From Salinigranum marinum (GTDB taxonomy: Archaea > Halobacteriota > Halobacteria > Halobacteriales > Haloferacaceae), in assembly GCF_024228675.1 (NCBI RefSeq), contig NZ_CP100461.1:3159398-3223397 (forward strand): a stretch of 64,000 bases of DNA, given 5' to 3'. The position numbers and the translations under genes were made by a program. Below the pieces are notes generated by a model. It made no database searches and was not told the DNA's origin. It worked only from the letters and a program-made list of their open reading frames with translations. Each line of letters opens with the position of its first letter. The first letter of the stretch is position 1. Shown one piece after another: positions 25,417 through 34,691 of the stretch.

Positions 25417-27966
25417 TTACTCGCTCTCGTCGAACGCGTAGTCGCTCCCGACCACCTCACGGATGCGCGCGGCCGTCTTCGCGCCGACGCCGCGCACCTC
25501 CTGTAACTCCTCCTCGGTGGCGGTCATCACCGCCTCGACGCTCCCCAGTGCCGAGAGGAGCGACTGCGCGGTGACGGGCCCGACGTCGGCGATGGCGCTC
25601 ACGACGTACTCCTGCTGTTCGTCGAGCGTCTTCGCGCTCTTCTCGCCGTGGACGCTCACGGCCCGGTCCCGCTGGGTCTGCTCGCGCGTCGCGATCGTCG
25701 CCAGGAGCTCCGTTGTATCGCTCTCGTCGCGGGTGTGGAGGACGCTCACGCCGAAGTCGACGGCCAGCGAGGCGAGCGCGCCGCGGATCGCGCCGGGGTG
25801 GATGTTCCGTTCCTCGTACAGTCCGTCGCCCTCGATCACGACGACCGGCCGTGCGTAGTGCCGCGAGGCGTCGCGGGCCTGCTCGAACAGCGACCGATCC
25901 CCCCCGGTGAGCGTGTCGAGGAAGTCCGCGACGGTCTTCCGCTCGACGACGACCCGGTCCGAGAGGACGTAGTCGCCGACGGCGAGCGTCTCGAGCCTGG
26001 TTCGGACCCCCTCGCGCGTCGAGAGGTCGCGGGCGATCGTCGAGTCGAGTTCCCGCTGGTCGACGACGACCTCGACCTCCTCTTCGTCCCCGTCTTCGGC
26101 TTCGGCTTCTCCCTCGGCGTCACCCGCGGTGGCGACGACGCCCGCTTCGTCCTCGTTCTCGCCTTCGTCTCCGTCTCCGGGACCGGGATCAGCTTCAGCC
26201 TCGGGGTCGTCGTCGAGTTCGGCTGGGGTCGCCCCGAACTCCGTGAGCGACGAGTCCTTGGCGCGCTCGCCGCCGTTGGTGGCCGCGGTCCCCGCTCCGG
26301 TCGCCGTCGTCTCCGCGTCGGCCCCGCCGGTCTCGTCGGTCCCGGGATCCCCGGCGTCGTTTCCTGACGTTCCGCCGTCGTCGAACTCGTCGAGGCTCGT
26401 CTCCTCTAGCTCGCGTTCGAGTTCGGCCGCGACGCCCTTCAGGTCGCGGAGTTCGTCCTCCATCTCGCGTTCGCGTCGTCGCGAGATCCAGAAGAACGCC
26501 TCGTCGCGGGTATCCTCCGCCAACAACACGACGACGCGGCCCTCGGCCTGCCTGCCCGTCCGACCCTTGCGCTGGATCGACCGGATCGCCGTGGGGACGG
26601 GCTCGAAGAAGAGCACGAGGTCGACCTCGGGGACGTCGAGGCCCTCCTCGGCGACCGAGGTCGAGACGAGCACCTCGAACTCGCCGGCGCGGAACTCGTC
26701 GAGCGTCTCCTGTTGTTCGGTCTGGGTCATCCCCTCCGACCCCTCCGTATCCGACTGGCCGACGAACTTCCGGACGTGGAACGACTCGGCCAGGAAGTCG
26801 ACGAGCGCCTCCGCCGTGTCGCGCGACTCGGTGAAGACGATGACGCGCTCGCCGCCCCCGATTCCAAGCGTTTCGGCCAGCAGGATGCGCGTCTGCGAGA
26901 ACTTCGGGTGGATGCCGTCGTACGACTCGACCTGTCGCATCGCCTTTCGGACCTTGGGCTCGGCGACGAGGCGCTGGCTCGCTTTCGACGCGCCCGACGA
27001 CCGCGCGGCGTTGCGCTGGCGCTCGAAGTACCGCCGGACGGATTCGACGGACTGAGTCTCGACGAGTTCGACCGCTCGGCGGAGCTTCATCACCTCCGCG
27101 TGGATCGACATGCCCTGGTAGCCCTCCGACTTCCCGGCGTTGATCAGCCGTTGCAGCTCGGCGCGCATCCCGTTGAGCTCCTTCTGGGACAGATCGGGCG
27201 AGCGCTTGTTCGTCACGCCCATCTCCGTCAGCTTCTCGAGCCGGTCGGCGATGACGTCGTTGAGCGCGTCGCGGATCTCGAGCACCTGCTCGGGCAGTTC
27301 GATCCGGTTCCACTCGACCTCCGTGTCGTGGGTGTACTCGGCGACGTCGGCGTCCTCGTCGGTCATGACCTCGACGTTCGCGAGGCCGAGGTTCTCGCAG
27401 ACGGTGACGATGGCCTCCTCGTCGCCGCCGGGAGAGGCGGACATGCCGGTGACCAGCGGGTCGGACGCGTCGGCGTGGTAGCGCTCGGCGATGTACACGT
27501 AGGAGTAGTCGCCGGTCGCGCGGTGGCACTCGTCGAACGTGAGATGCGTCACTCCCGAGAGCGAGATCCGGTTGCCGATGAGGTCGTTCTCGACGACCTG
27601 CGGCGTCGCGATCACGACACGCGCGTCGTCCCACAGCGCGGCGCGGTCGTCGGGGCGGACCTCCCCGGTGAAGACGACGATCTCGTCGTCGGGGATCGAC
27701 AGCGCCTCGCGATAAAACTCCGCGTGCTGTTGGACGAGCGGCTTCGTCGGGGCCAACATGAGCGAGGTACCCCCTCGCTCGTGTAACCGCTCGGCCGTCA
27801 CGAGCAGCGAGACGGTCGTCTTCCCCAGCCCCGTCGGGAGACAGACGAGCGTGTGTGCGTCCCGTGCCGCGCTCGCGAGCCGGAGCTGGTAGCGACGGCG
27901 CTCGATGAACGCCGGCGAGAGCAACGGGTGGTCGACGAACGCGTCGTTCTCGGGCGTGGCCGCCAT
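25417..27966 (-). CDS. hef: Hef: XPF-type helicase-nuclease
   Basis: Processes stalled replication forks and crosslinks; homologue of FANCM and Mph1/XPF. 849 residues. The N-terminal SF2 helicase has VCLPTGLGKTTVSLLVTAER (Walker A), TFDECHRATGDYSYVYIAER (DECH), SAT replaced by TGMSASPGGDE, and motif VI RSIQRKGRTGRQAEGRVVVL. A long acidic, Ala/Gly-rich linker (about 530-640) is followed by the XPF nuclease core VVVDQRELDSTIARDLSTRE, DYVLSDRVVVERKTVADFLD (ERKxxxD) and tandem HhH motifs (SAIADVGPVTAQSLLSALGS and QEVRGVGAKTAARIREVVGS). The linker contains SLTEFG, a PCNA-binding-like peptide. A TATA-like TTAAGC near 27992-27997 precedes the ATG. Confidence 0.94.
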   Translation of the reverse strand: MAATPENDAFVDHPLLSPAFIERRRYQLRLASAARDAHTLVCLPTGLGKTTVSLLVTAERLHERGGTSLMLAPTKPLVQQHAEFYREALSIPDDEIVVFTGEVRPDDRAALWDDARVVIATPQVVENDLIGNRISLSGVTHLTFDECHRATGDYSYVYIAERYHADASDPLVTGMSASPGGDEEAIVTVCENLGLANVEVMTDEDADVAEYTHDTEVEWNRIELPEQVLEIRDALNDVIADRLEKLTEMGVTNKRSPDLSQKELNGMRAELQRLINAGKSEGYQGMSIHAEVMKLRRAVELVETQSVESVRRYFERQRNAARSSGASKASQRLVAEPKVRKAMRQVESYDGIHPKFSQTRILLAETLGIGGGERVIVFTESRDTAEALVDFLAESFHVRKFVGQSDTEGSEGMTQTEQQETLDEFRAGEFEVLVSTSVAEEGLDVPEVDLVLFFEPVPTAIRSIQRKGRTGRQAEGRVVVLLAEDTRDEAFFWISRRREREMEDELRDLKGVAAELERELEETSLDEFDDGGTSGNDAGDPGTDETGGADAETTATGAGTAATNGGERAKDSSLTEFGATPAELDDDPEAEADPGPGDGDEGENEDEAGVVATAGDAEGEAEAEDGDEEEVEVVVDQRELDSTIARDLSTREGVRTRLETLAVGDYVLSDRVVVERKTVADFLDTLTGGDRSLFEQARDASRHYARPVVVIEGDGLYEERNIHPGAIRGALASLAVDFGVSVLHTRDESDTTELLATIATREQTQRDRAVSVHGEKSAKTLDEQQEYVVSAIADVGPVTAQSLLSALGSVEAVMTATEEELQEVRGVGAKTAARIREVVGSDYAFDESE

Positions 27967-28071
27967 CGCTCACGCTTGGACGTCGCTCGGGTTAAGCGTT
28001 GGCGAACCGCGGTGAAAGTGAAACGGGGAGCGGCGACGCCGGTAGCCGACAGGGGGCGAACGGTGGCTGGT

Positions 28072-28200
28072 TCACGTCGCGTCGCGCGTCGAACGACCCG
28101 ACGTCGACGGTTCGTCCGCGTCGAGCGCCGCCTCGGGGACCGAACAGCCGACGAGGGCGGCCCACTCGGCGACCCGGGACGGACGTGTGCGTGGAGTCAT
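28072..28200 (-). CDS. Possible 42-residue protein
   Basis: Short ORF MTPRTRPSRVAEWAALVGCS to a C-terminal SGRSTRDAT, read from the ATG at 28198-28200. The centre (VAEWAALVGCSVPEAALD) has a helical, protein-like look, while the ends are low complexity. A TATA-like TATATGTTCC lies about 28-37 nt before the start on the minus strand. No family recognised; could be a non-coding stretch. Confidence 0.35.
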   Translation of the reverse strand: MTPRTRPSRVAEWAALVGCSVPEAALDADEPSTSGRSTRDAT

Positions 28201-28319
28201 GACGAACGCCTCGAACGGAGTATCTCGAACGGAACATATAACGGTTGTGTCCAGTCTCGATCGTCGGGAACGGAACGGCCGACGGACGGTGCCGAGACGG
28301 GACTGGGACGGCTCGCGGC

Positions 28320-29384
28320 TCACCAGACGCCCTGGACGCGGTCCATCCAGGTGACGACGACGACGTGCGGGAGGGTGAGTACGGCGATGCCGACGAGGTA
28401 CAGCGCGAGGAGGCCGTCGGGGTCGTCCGCGAGCGCCCCGAGCGACTCCGCCCCGGGCACCACGAGGGCGAGGCCGACGAAGCCGAGGAGCGAGACGGCG
28501 GTCAGCGGCGCGGCGTCGCGGGCGAAGCGTCCGAGCGCGTCCGCCGCGTCGCCCGCGGTGAGCGCCTCGCGCGACCCCGGATCGACGAGCAGGAGGCGGG
28601 CGATGTGCCGGAGCGCGTGCCAGAGGGTGAAGTACAGCCCGACCGCGAGCACCGGCGGGAGGACGGCGAAGAAGACCCACAGCAGCGCGAGTTCGCCCAC
28701 GTCGACGGCCCAGGGGTGGCGTGCCGCCCCACCCCGAACGCGCCACGCGCCGACGCCGACGCCGACGAGCGTGAGCGCGAGGAGACCGCCGCCGGCGACG
28801 AGTCGCGCTGTCGGGGTGAAGAATGGGTCGAGCGCCGCGACGGGACCGCCGAACAGCGCGACGAACGCGCTCGCGACCCGTCGGTACTCGGCCGGGTGGA
28901 AGGCGAGCGGGGCGACCATCGGGAGCCCGCCGCGGACGACGAGCGCGAGGCCGCGTTCGGCCCGGGTGGAGAGGTGCTCGGCGTCGACGAACGCCAACAG
29001 CGCGTAGACGTCGCCCTGTCCCCAGTGGGCCCAGGTGAGGAGGATGAAAAACACCGCGGCCGAGACGGGGTCGAGGAACCACCACGCGAGATAGCCCCCG
29101 CCGGCGACTAGGTAGAGCAGGCCGACGCCGATCATCGACCGCCAGCGGCCGGTCCCGGCGGTTCGGGCGGGCGCGAGGTGGTCGACGGCACCGTGCGGCA
29201 GGCCGAAGACGAGGACGCTCGCGACGAATGGCGCGTAGACGGCCGCGCGGGGGAGGACGGCCACGAGCGGGGCGAGGACGGCCGCAGCGCCCAGGGCGAC
29301 CCACGAGGGGCGGACGACCGCCGCCGAGAGGGTCCGTCGGACGCCGGCTGGCAACGGCTCCGACACCACGGCGCGGGAGCTCAC
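28320..29384 (-). CDS. brp: Brp/Blh beta-carotene 15,15'-dioxygenase
   Basis: Membrane-embedded iron enzyme that splits beta-carotene into two retinal molecules for opsin. 354 residues with some eight to nine hydrophobic helices. Family histidines are visible in VLVFGLPHGAVDHLAP, FFILLTWAHWGQGDVY and LYFTLWHALRHIARLLLVDP, where they would bind the iron. The start is a GTG (29382-29384), 2 bp beyond the stop of the lycopene cyclase gene, so the two form an operon. It stands divergently near bop, a classical arrangement for haloarchaeal rhodopsin biogenesis. Confidence 0.92.
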   Translation of the reverse strand: MSSRAVVSEPLPAGVRRTLSAAVVRPSWVALGAAAVLAPLVAVLPRAAVYAPFVASVLVFGLPHGAVDHLAPARTAGTGRWRSMIGVGLLYLVAGGGYLAWWFLDPVSAAVFFILLTWAHWGQGDVYALLAFVDAEHLSTRAERGLALVVRGGLPMVAPLAFHPAEYRRVASAFVALFGGPVAALDPFFTPTARLVAGGGLLALTLVGVGVGAWRVRGGAARHPWAVDVGELALLWVFFAVLPPVLAVGLYFTLWHALRHIARLLLVDPGSREALTAGDAADALGRFARDAAPLTAVSLLGFVGLALVVPGAESLGALADDPDGLLALYLVGIAVLTLPHVVVVTWMDRVQGVW

Positions 29385-29386
29385 GG

Positions 29387-30220
29387 TCAGCGGCCCCGCT
29401 CGATCGTCCGGGCGTTCTCACGGGGCGTCGCGCCGGCCGGGTCGTCGCCGGTGACGACCGGGGTGCGGTCGGTGCCACCGGCGTCGTCGTCGAGCGTCAG
29501 CCGCCCCCACCGGTGCATCACCCACTCGAACAGCACCAGCCCCTGGACGACGAGGAGGTTCGTCACGAGGAAGAACGTGGCCTCTTCGAGCGGGAGGCCG
29601 AGGATGTCGATCCCCACGGTGAACGTCTCGGAGATGGTCCACACTCCGAGGCCGATGGCGACCCGATCGGCGAACCAGAGGTAGAGCGTCGGAATCGCGA
29701 CCGCGACCGGCCACTCCCGACGCTGTCGGAGGAGGTAGCCGCCGCCGACGCCCCACTGGAGCGCCAACAGCGGACCGGCCCACACGAGGATCGCACCGAT
29801 GTAGTAGCCGGCGGTCGTCGAGAGGAGCGCCGCGCCGGCGACGCTCAGCGCGAGGAAGCCGACGGCCCCGACCAGCCGCGGCGAGAGCCGGGTGTCGCCC
29901 GGCTCGAAGGCGGACGAAAAGCCCATGACGTAGAGGAACAGCCCCGAGAGGACGGGCTGGAGGACGAAGAAGAGGTACTCCTCGACGGGTGCCGCGCCGA
30001 TGCGGGCGACGACGGTCCCCTCGCCGTACCACCAGACGCCCCGTTCGATGAGGAAGTTGTCCCACGGGGTCGTGTAGACGAGCGCGAGCAGCGTGATCCC
30101 GACGAGTCCGGTGAGCGCGACGCGGCGACGGCCGGACGGGAGCGTCGGCGCCGCCAGGACGAGCACCACGAGCGGCGGGAGGACGAACACCAGGTGGAAC
30201 CCCAGGTAGGTGAGCGTCAT
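29387..30220 (-). CDS. crtY: Lycopene beta-cyclase (fused CrtYc/CrtYd type)
   Basis: Cyclises lycopene to beta-carotene, the precursor of retinal. 277 residues from the ATG at 30218-30220. Two homologous halves of three to four helices each; each half carries the conserved acidic signatures: TTPWDNFLIERGVWWYGEGT and PVEEYLFFVLQPVLSGLFLY in the first, PLEEATFFLVTNLLVVQGLV in the second. Membrane enzyme. First gene of the crtY-brp operon. A TATA-like CTTAATCCC (complement of about 30295-30303) lies 75-84 nt upstream, giving a leader of about 50 nt. Confidence 0.9.
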   Translation of the reverse strand: MTLTYLGFHLVFVLPPLVVLVLAAPTLPSGRRRVALTGLVGITLLALVYTTPWDNFLIERGVWWYGEGTVVARIGAAPVEEYLFFVLQPVLSGLFLYVMGFSSAFEPGDTRLSPRLVGAVGFLALSVAGAALLSTTAGYYIGAILVWAGPLLALQWGVGGGYLLRQRREWPVAVAIPTLYLWFADRVAIGLGVWTISETFTVGIDILGLPLEEATFFLVTNLLVVQGLVLFEWVMHRWGRLTLDDDAGGTDRTPVVTGDDPAGATPRENARTIERGR

Positions 30221-30404
30221 CGCTTCGTCCACGTCGTGTCCGTCGGGGCCGGACGGGCGGTCGTCGTCACGGGCGACAGGAAGGATCCGAACGGGATTAA
30301 GGCCACGGCCGATCCGGCCATCCGAGTGGTCATGTACTTCAACTTTTTGGCCGGTACGGAGTTCGACTCGGGAGATCTCAACATTTTTCGGACAGTCTGC
30401 CATC

Positions 30405-30413
30405 AAATATAAG
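30405..30413 (+). promoter_or_regulatory. TATA box of bop
   Basis: AAATATAAG, 29-37 nt ahead of the bop ATG, in the 221-bp divergent region between crtY and bop. It predicts a very short leader, as known for bop of Halobacterium. Confidence 0.7.
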
Positions 30414-30441
30414 TCGCGAAACTCCCTAGCCCCGTTTGGGT

Positions 30442-31182
30442 ATGGTAACTCCAGGTGCAGGTATCGAATCGATATCGCTGTGGATCGGCACGATCGGGAT
30501 GACCCTCGGCACCCTGTATTTCGTCGCACAGGGATGGTCCGTGCGTGACCCCGACCAGCAAGAGTACTACATCATCACCATCTTCATCCCCGCCATCGCC
30601 GCGGCGTCTTACTTCGCGATGGCGACAGGGTTCGGCCTCATCGAGGTGTCAGTCCAAGGGCTCGGGACGCTCGACATCTACTGGGCCCGCTACGCGGACT
30701 GGCTGTTCACCACGCCCCTGTTGCTGCTCGACTTGGCGCTGTTGGCAGGGGCCGATCGGAACACGATCTACACCCTCATCGGGCTCGACGTGTTCATGAT
30801 CGTGACGGGGCTCGTGGGCGCACTGGCCACCGAGGGACAGCTGTTCCGCATCCTCTGGTGGGCGATCAGCACCGGTGCGCTGCTCGTCCTGCTGTACTTC
30901 CTGCTCGGCTCGCTGTCGGAGCAGGCCAGCAGGCAGTCCGGCGAGGTGGGTGCGCTGTTCAGTCGGTTGCGGAACCTGATACTCGTCCTCTGGTCCGCGT
31001 ATCCGGTGGTCTGGATCCTCGGTACCGAGGGCGGCTTCGCGATCATCCCGCTCGGCATCGAGACGGCGGCGTTCATGGTGCTCGACCTCTCGGCGAAGGT
31101 CGGCTTCGGCATCATCCTGCTGCAGAGTCGCGACGTGCTCAGCGCGGCGAAGCCGTCGGGCACTTCGGCGACGGCGGACTGA
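30442..31182 (+). CDS. bop: Bacteriorhodopsin (light-driven outward proton pump)
   Basis: A 246-residue seven-helix retinal protein. Helix C reads [20 protein letters not shown], with R82, D85, W86, T89 and D96 of bacteriorhodopsin numbering all present, which identifies a proton pump and not a halo- or sensory rhodopsin. Helix G has [16 protein letters not shown] with D212 and the retinal-binding K216. The release-group glutamates lie in [18 protein letters not shown] (E194, E204 equivalents). The ATG at 30442 gives an N-terminus [16 protein letters not shown]; a TTG 6 nt upstream is less likely. It follows a good TATA box and ends 41 bp before a T8 tract. Retinal would come from the adjacent crtY-brp operon. 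Confidence 0.96.
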   Translation: MVTPGAGIESISLWIGTIGMTLGTLYFVAQGWSVRDPDQQEYYIITIFIPAIAAASYFAMATGFGLIEVSVQGLGTLDIYWARYADWLFTTPLLLLDLALLAGADRNTIYTLIGLDVFMIVTGLVGALATEGQLFRILWWAISTGALLVLLYFLLGSLSEQASRQSGEVGALFSRLRNLILVLWSAYPVVWILGTEGGFAIIPLGIETAAFMVLDLSAKVGFGIILLQSRDVLSAAKPSGTSATAD

Positions 31183-31222
31183 ACCGGCCCCCGTCGCGGA
31201 GACGGAAACGAGACAGCCGCGG

Positions 31223-31230
31223 TTTTTTTT
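31223..31230 (+). terminator. T-rich terminator after bop
   Basis: An uninterrupted T8 run 41 bp beyond the bop stop in otherwise GC-rich DNA, the usual archaeal intrinsic terminator. It lies between convergent bop and the ferredoxin gene. Confidence 0.65.
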
Positions 31231-31274
31231 GACGCGTCACCGGTCAGGAGCGACGCGGCCACCGATCCGCCGCC

Positions 31275-31517
31275 TCAGACGATCTGCTCGCCGTCGTCGT
31301 CGTACAGTTTGATCGCGTCGACGGGGCAGACCCGCGCGGCGAACTCCGCTTCGAACTCGGCGTCCTCGGGGACCTCGCGCACGAAGAGGTCCTCCTCGCG
31401 CTCTTCCCCCTCGACGAGGTCGGCCTTGCCGGCGTCGAGGTTCTTCTCGAAGCCGTCCCACTCGTCGACGCACTGGAACATCCCGATACAGGTGTCGCGG
31501 TCGTACTCGATGTGCAT
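31275..31517 (-). CDS. fer: Small ferredoxin with three cluster cysteines
   Basis: An 80-residue electron carrier from the ATG at 31515-31517. Cysteines are C10 and C16 (DTCIGMFQC) and C64 in RVCPVDAIKLYDDDGEQIV. In 4Fe-4S ferredoxins of this class a fourth ligand (Cys or Asp) sits in the middle of the first motif; here it is Met13. A three-ligand [3Fe-4S] cluster is therefore the likelier cofactor. The acidic surface (LVEGEEREEDLFVREVPEDA) fits a halophilic ferredoxin. Convergent with bop; redox partners unknown. Confidence 0.85.
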   Translation of the reverse strand: MHIEYDRDTCIGMFQCVDEWDGFEKNLDAGKADLVEGEEREEDLFVREVPEDAEFEAEFAARVCPVDAIKLYDDDGEQIV

Positions 31518-31680
31518 GCGTGAGTCGAAGCGGGGGGAGGGTAAAGACGTGGCGCCCGTCCTCGGGAGTCGACACTGTGAGGGGGCGACGACGTGCCGGC
31601 CGCACGGTTCGTGAACGGACGTGCGTGGCGACGGGCCGTGACCGAGACCGAACGCGGTGGAGCAGGCAGGGCGACGAGAG

Positions 31681-31907
31681 ACCGCACCCTCCCCAACCAG
31701 TGGCTCGCGGTCGGAGCCGCGAGCAGGCCCCTCGCACGCATCGGTCGCGGCCGGGCGGCCGCGACAGCGCGCGCCTCCCGTGTCACGACACGATGGCACG
31801 GGTGCGGTGGCGCGGTCGGCGCGCCTCCGTGCGCGCCGACGCGCGAGGGATGAGGGCACGACCGAACGGAGTGACGGAGTGCCCGGATCGGCTGGGGAGG
31901 GCGTGGC
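31681..31907 (+). repeat. Structured non-coding repeat element, copy 2
   Basis: Same family as 23100-23375 but in plus orientation and 49 bp shorter. Ends: ACCGCACCCTCCCCAACCAG and ATCGGCTGGGGAGGGCGTGG, inverted. Hairpins: GCTCGCGG/CCGCGAGC, TCGCGGCC/GGCCGCGA, CCCGTG/CACGGG, GTCGGCGCGC/GCGCGCCGAC (perfect 10 bp) and GGGCAC/GTGCCC. Core blocks GGTGCGGTGGCGCG and CGCGCGAGGGATGAG are shared with copy 1; most stem sequences are not. Confidence 0.75.
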
Positions 31908-31925
31908 GTCTCACTGCCCTGGCGA

Positions 31926-32040
31926 CTGTCTCGTCCCGATCACCAGCCGTTCGCCGACGAGTAATCGACTGTCTCGTCTCGACATCAGCCGTTCGCCGAC
32001 GAGTAACCGGCTGTCTCGTCCCGACCACCGACGGCTCGTC
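31926..32040. repeat. Direct repeats of 42-43 bp
   Basis: CTGTCTCGT recurs at 31926, 31969 and 32011, followed each time by CCCGA or CTCGA, and the first two units continue with CAGCCGTTCGCCGACGAGTA. About two and a half contiguous units; no spacers. Confidence 0.8.
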
Positions 32041-32213
32041 GACGGATCATCGCACTGCCAGCCGATCGCCGTCGGACCGCTTCGTCTTCGACTGGACGCC
32101 ACCCACCAGGTGCCGGCGCGTCTCTCGGTCGATCTGTGGGTCGTAGACCCACCGGAACGCCCGCCTCTCGCAACCCGAAACCTAAAACCGAGGACGGACC
32201 CAAGCGGTGGTAG

Positions 32214-34691
32214 ATGAACCCCGCCGACGTCCCCGGTCTGCCCGAGGGAGTCGCCTCGCACCTCCACGAGGAGGGGATCGAGGAGCTGTACCCGCCCCAG
32301 GCCGCGGCGGTCGACGCGGGCGTCACCACGGGCGAGAGCGTCGTCGCCGCGGTCCCGACGGCGTCGGGCAAGACGCTCGTCGCCGAACTCGCGATGCTCT
32401 CGTCGGTCGCCCGCGGTGGCAAAGCCCTCTACATCGTCCCCCTGCGCGCGCTCGCGACGGAGAAGAAGACGGAGTTCGAGCGCTGGGAGGCGCTGGGGTT
32501 CGACGTGGGCGTCTCCACCGGAAACTACGACTCCAGCGGCGAGTGGCTCGCCTCCCGCGACATTATCGTCGCCACCTCGGAGAAGGTCGACTCCCTGGTC
32601 CGGAACGACGCGCCGTGGGTCGACCAGCTCACCTGCGTCGTCGCCGACGAGGTCCACCTCGTCGACGACCGGAACCGGGGGCCCACACTGGAGGTGACGC
32701 TCGCGAAGCTCCGCCGGATCAACCCCGACCTCCAGGTCGTCGCCCTCTCCGCCACGGTCGGCAACGCCGACGAGATCGCCGACTGGCTCGACGCGGGCCT
32801 CGTCGACTCCGACTGGCGGCCGATCGATCTCCGGACCGGGGTCCACTACGGCAACGCGATCACGTTCGACGACGGCTCCCAGCGGGAGGTCGAAGTCGGG
32901 GGGAAGCGGCAGACGCCGGCGCTCGTCGGCGACACGCTCGACGAGGGCGGTTCGACGCTGGTGTTCGTCAACTCCCGGCGGAACGCCGAGGCGGCGGCGA
33001 AACGGCTGTGCGAGGTCACGGCGAAGCGGCTCACCGACGGGGAGCGAGCGGACCTGCGGGAGCTCGCCGACGAGATCGAGGGCGTCTCCGGCACCGAGAC
33101 CTCGGCCGACCTCGCCCGCGTCGTCCGGCAGGGCGCGGCGTTTCACCACGCGGGGCTCGCCGCGGAGCACCGATCGCTCGTCGAGGACGCCTTCCGCGCG
33201 CGGCTCATCAAATGCGTCTGCGCCACGCCCACGCTGGCGGCGGGCGTCAATACTCCTTCCAGGCGGGTGATCGTCCGCGACTGGCAGCGCTACGACGGCT
33301 CGTACGGCGGGATGAAGCCGCTCGACGTGCTCGAAGTCCACCAGATGATGGGCCGGGCGGGCCGGCCCGGCCTCGACCCCTACGGCGAGGCGGTGTTGCT
33401 GGCGACGGACTACGACACCCGCGACGAACTGTTCGAGCGGTACGTCTGGGCCGACCCCGAGCCCGTCCGGTCGAAACTCGCCGCCGAGCCCGCACTCAGA
33501 ACGCACCTGCTCGCCACCGTCGCCTCGGGCTTCGCCCACACCCGCTCGGGCCTCCTGGACTTCCTCGACCGCACGCTGTACGCGACGCAGACCGACGACC
33601 CCGGTCGCCTGGAGAGGGTCGCCGACACCGTGCTCGACTACCTCGAAGCGAACGACTTCCTCACCCGCGAGCGCGACGGGGACGACGTGCGCCTGAAGGC
33701 AACGGGGCTGGGCCACACCGTCTCCAGACTCTACCTCGACCCGATGAGCGCCGCCGAGATCGTCGACGGCCTGGCGTGGGCCGACGAGCACGAGGCCGAG
33801 ATGCACCGGAAACTCGACGGGACGACAACGCGGGCGTCCGGTTCGTCGGCGGAGTCGACCGAGTCGGTCGAGTCGGATGAGTCGGCTGGGTCGGCCGAGG
33901 CCGGTGGCTTCCGACCGGCCAGTGAGATGGTCGCCGACGCTGACGGCGACACTGCCGACGACGACGGGCCCGACACGGCCGGGACGGATCGAACGTATCC
34001 GACCCCGCTCGGCCTCTACCACCTCGTCTGCCGGACGCCGGACATGTACCAGCTCTACCTGAAGTCGGGCGACCGCGAGACGTACACCGAGGAGTGTTAC
34101 GAACGCGAGGCCGAACTCTTGGGTCGAACCCCATCCGAGTACAGCGACAGCGACTTCGAGGCGTGGCTTTCTGCCCTCAAAACGGCGCGGCTGCTCGAAG
34201 ACTGGGCGAACGAGGTCGACGAGGACCGCATCACAGAGCGGTACGGCGTCGGCCCGGGCGACGTTCGCGGCAAGGTCGACACCGCCACGTGGCTCCTCGG
34301 CGCGGCCGAGCGCATCGCCGGCGACCGCGGCTTCGACGCCGTCGCCGTCCGCGAGGCGAAAAAGCGCGTCGAGTACGGGGTTCGGGACGAACTGCTCGAC
34401 CTCGCGGGGGTCAGAAACGTCGGCCGAAAGCGTGCCCGACGGCTGTACGAGGCGGGTATCGAGACGCGCGCGGACCTCCGCGAGGCCGACAAGTCGGTGG
34501 TGCTGGGGGCGCTCCGGGGCCGGCGGAAGACGGCGGAAACGATCCTCGAAAACGTCGGCCGGCAGGAGCCGTCGATGGACGCCGTCGACGCGGACGAGTC
34601 GGTGACGGCGGAGACGGCCTCGGCGACGCGGGACGACGGCCGCGGCGACGCGGGTGGGAGCGACCAGGCGAGCCTGGGTGATTTCGGGTGA
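32214..34691 (+). CDS. hel308: Hel308 ATP-dependent DNA helicase
   Basis: Superfamily 2 helicase (HelQ-type) acting 3'-5' at stalled forks. 825 residues. Q/Walker [20 protein letters not shown] and [21 protein letters not shown] box [20 protein letters not shown]; motif [19 protein letters not shown]; motif VI in [20 protein letters not shown]. Domain 4 ratchet follows and the HhH domain is near [20 protein letters not shown]. An acidic insertion (about 540-600, rich in Ser, Glu, Asp) interrupts the middle. The C-terminus ends DQASLGDFG, a PCNA-interacting box. It overlaps the downstream cgi121 gene by 4 nt. Confidence 0.95.
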   Translation: MNPADVPGLPEGVASHLHEEGIEELYPPQAAAVDAGVTTGESVVAAVPTASGKTLVAELAMLSSVARGGKALYIVPLRALATEKKTEFERWEALGFDVGVSTGNYDSSGEWLASRDIIVATSEKVDSLVRNDAPWVDQLTCVVADEVHLVDDRNRGPTLEVTLAKLRRINPDLQVVALSATVGNADEIADWLDAGLVDSDWRPIDLRTGVHYGNAITFDDGSQREVEVGGKRQTPALVGDTLDEGGSTLVFVNSRRNAEAAAKRLCEVTAKRLTDGERADLRELADEIEGVSGTETSADLARVVRQGAAFHHAGLAAEHRSLVEDAFRARLIKCVCATPTLAAGVNTPSRRVIVRDWQRYDGSYGGMKPLDVLEVHQMMGRAGRPGLDPYGEAVLLATDYDTRDELFERYVWADPEPVRSKLAAEPALRTHLLATVASGFAHTRSGLLDFLDRTLYATQTDDPGRLERVADTVLDYLEANDFLTRERDGDDVRLKATGLGHTVSRLYLDPMSAAEIVDGLAWADEHEAEMHRKLDGTTTRASGSSAESTESVESDESAGSAEAGGFRPASEMVADADGDTADDDGPDTAGTDRTYPTPLGLYHLVCRTPDMYQLYLKSGDRETYTEECYEREAELLGRTPSEYSDSDFEAWLSALKTARLLEDWANEVDEDRITERYGVGPGDVRGKVDTATWLLGAAERIAGDRGFDAVAVREAKKRVEYGVRDELLDLAGVRNVGRKRARRLYEAGIETRADLREADKSVVLGALRGRRKTAETILENVGRQEPSMDAVDADESVTAETASATRDDGRGDAGGSDQASLGDFG

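Larger units (their letters stand above)
31518..32213. other. Roughly 700-bp gene-free region
   Basis: Contains the second copy of the structured element (31681-31907), a 42-43 bp direct-repeat array (31926-32019) and the promoter of hel308 (TATA-like AACCTAAAAC near 32179-32188). ORFs here are spurious. Confidence 0.6.
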
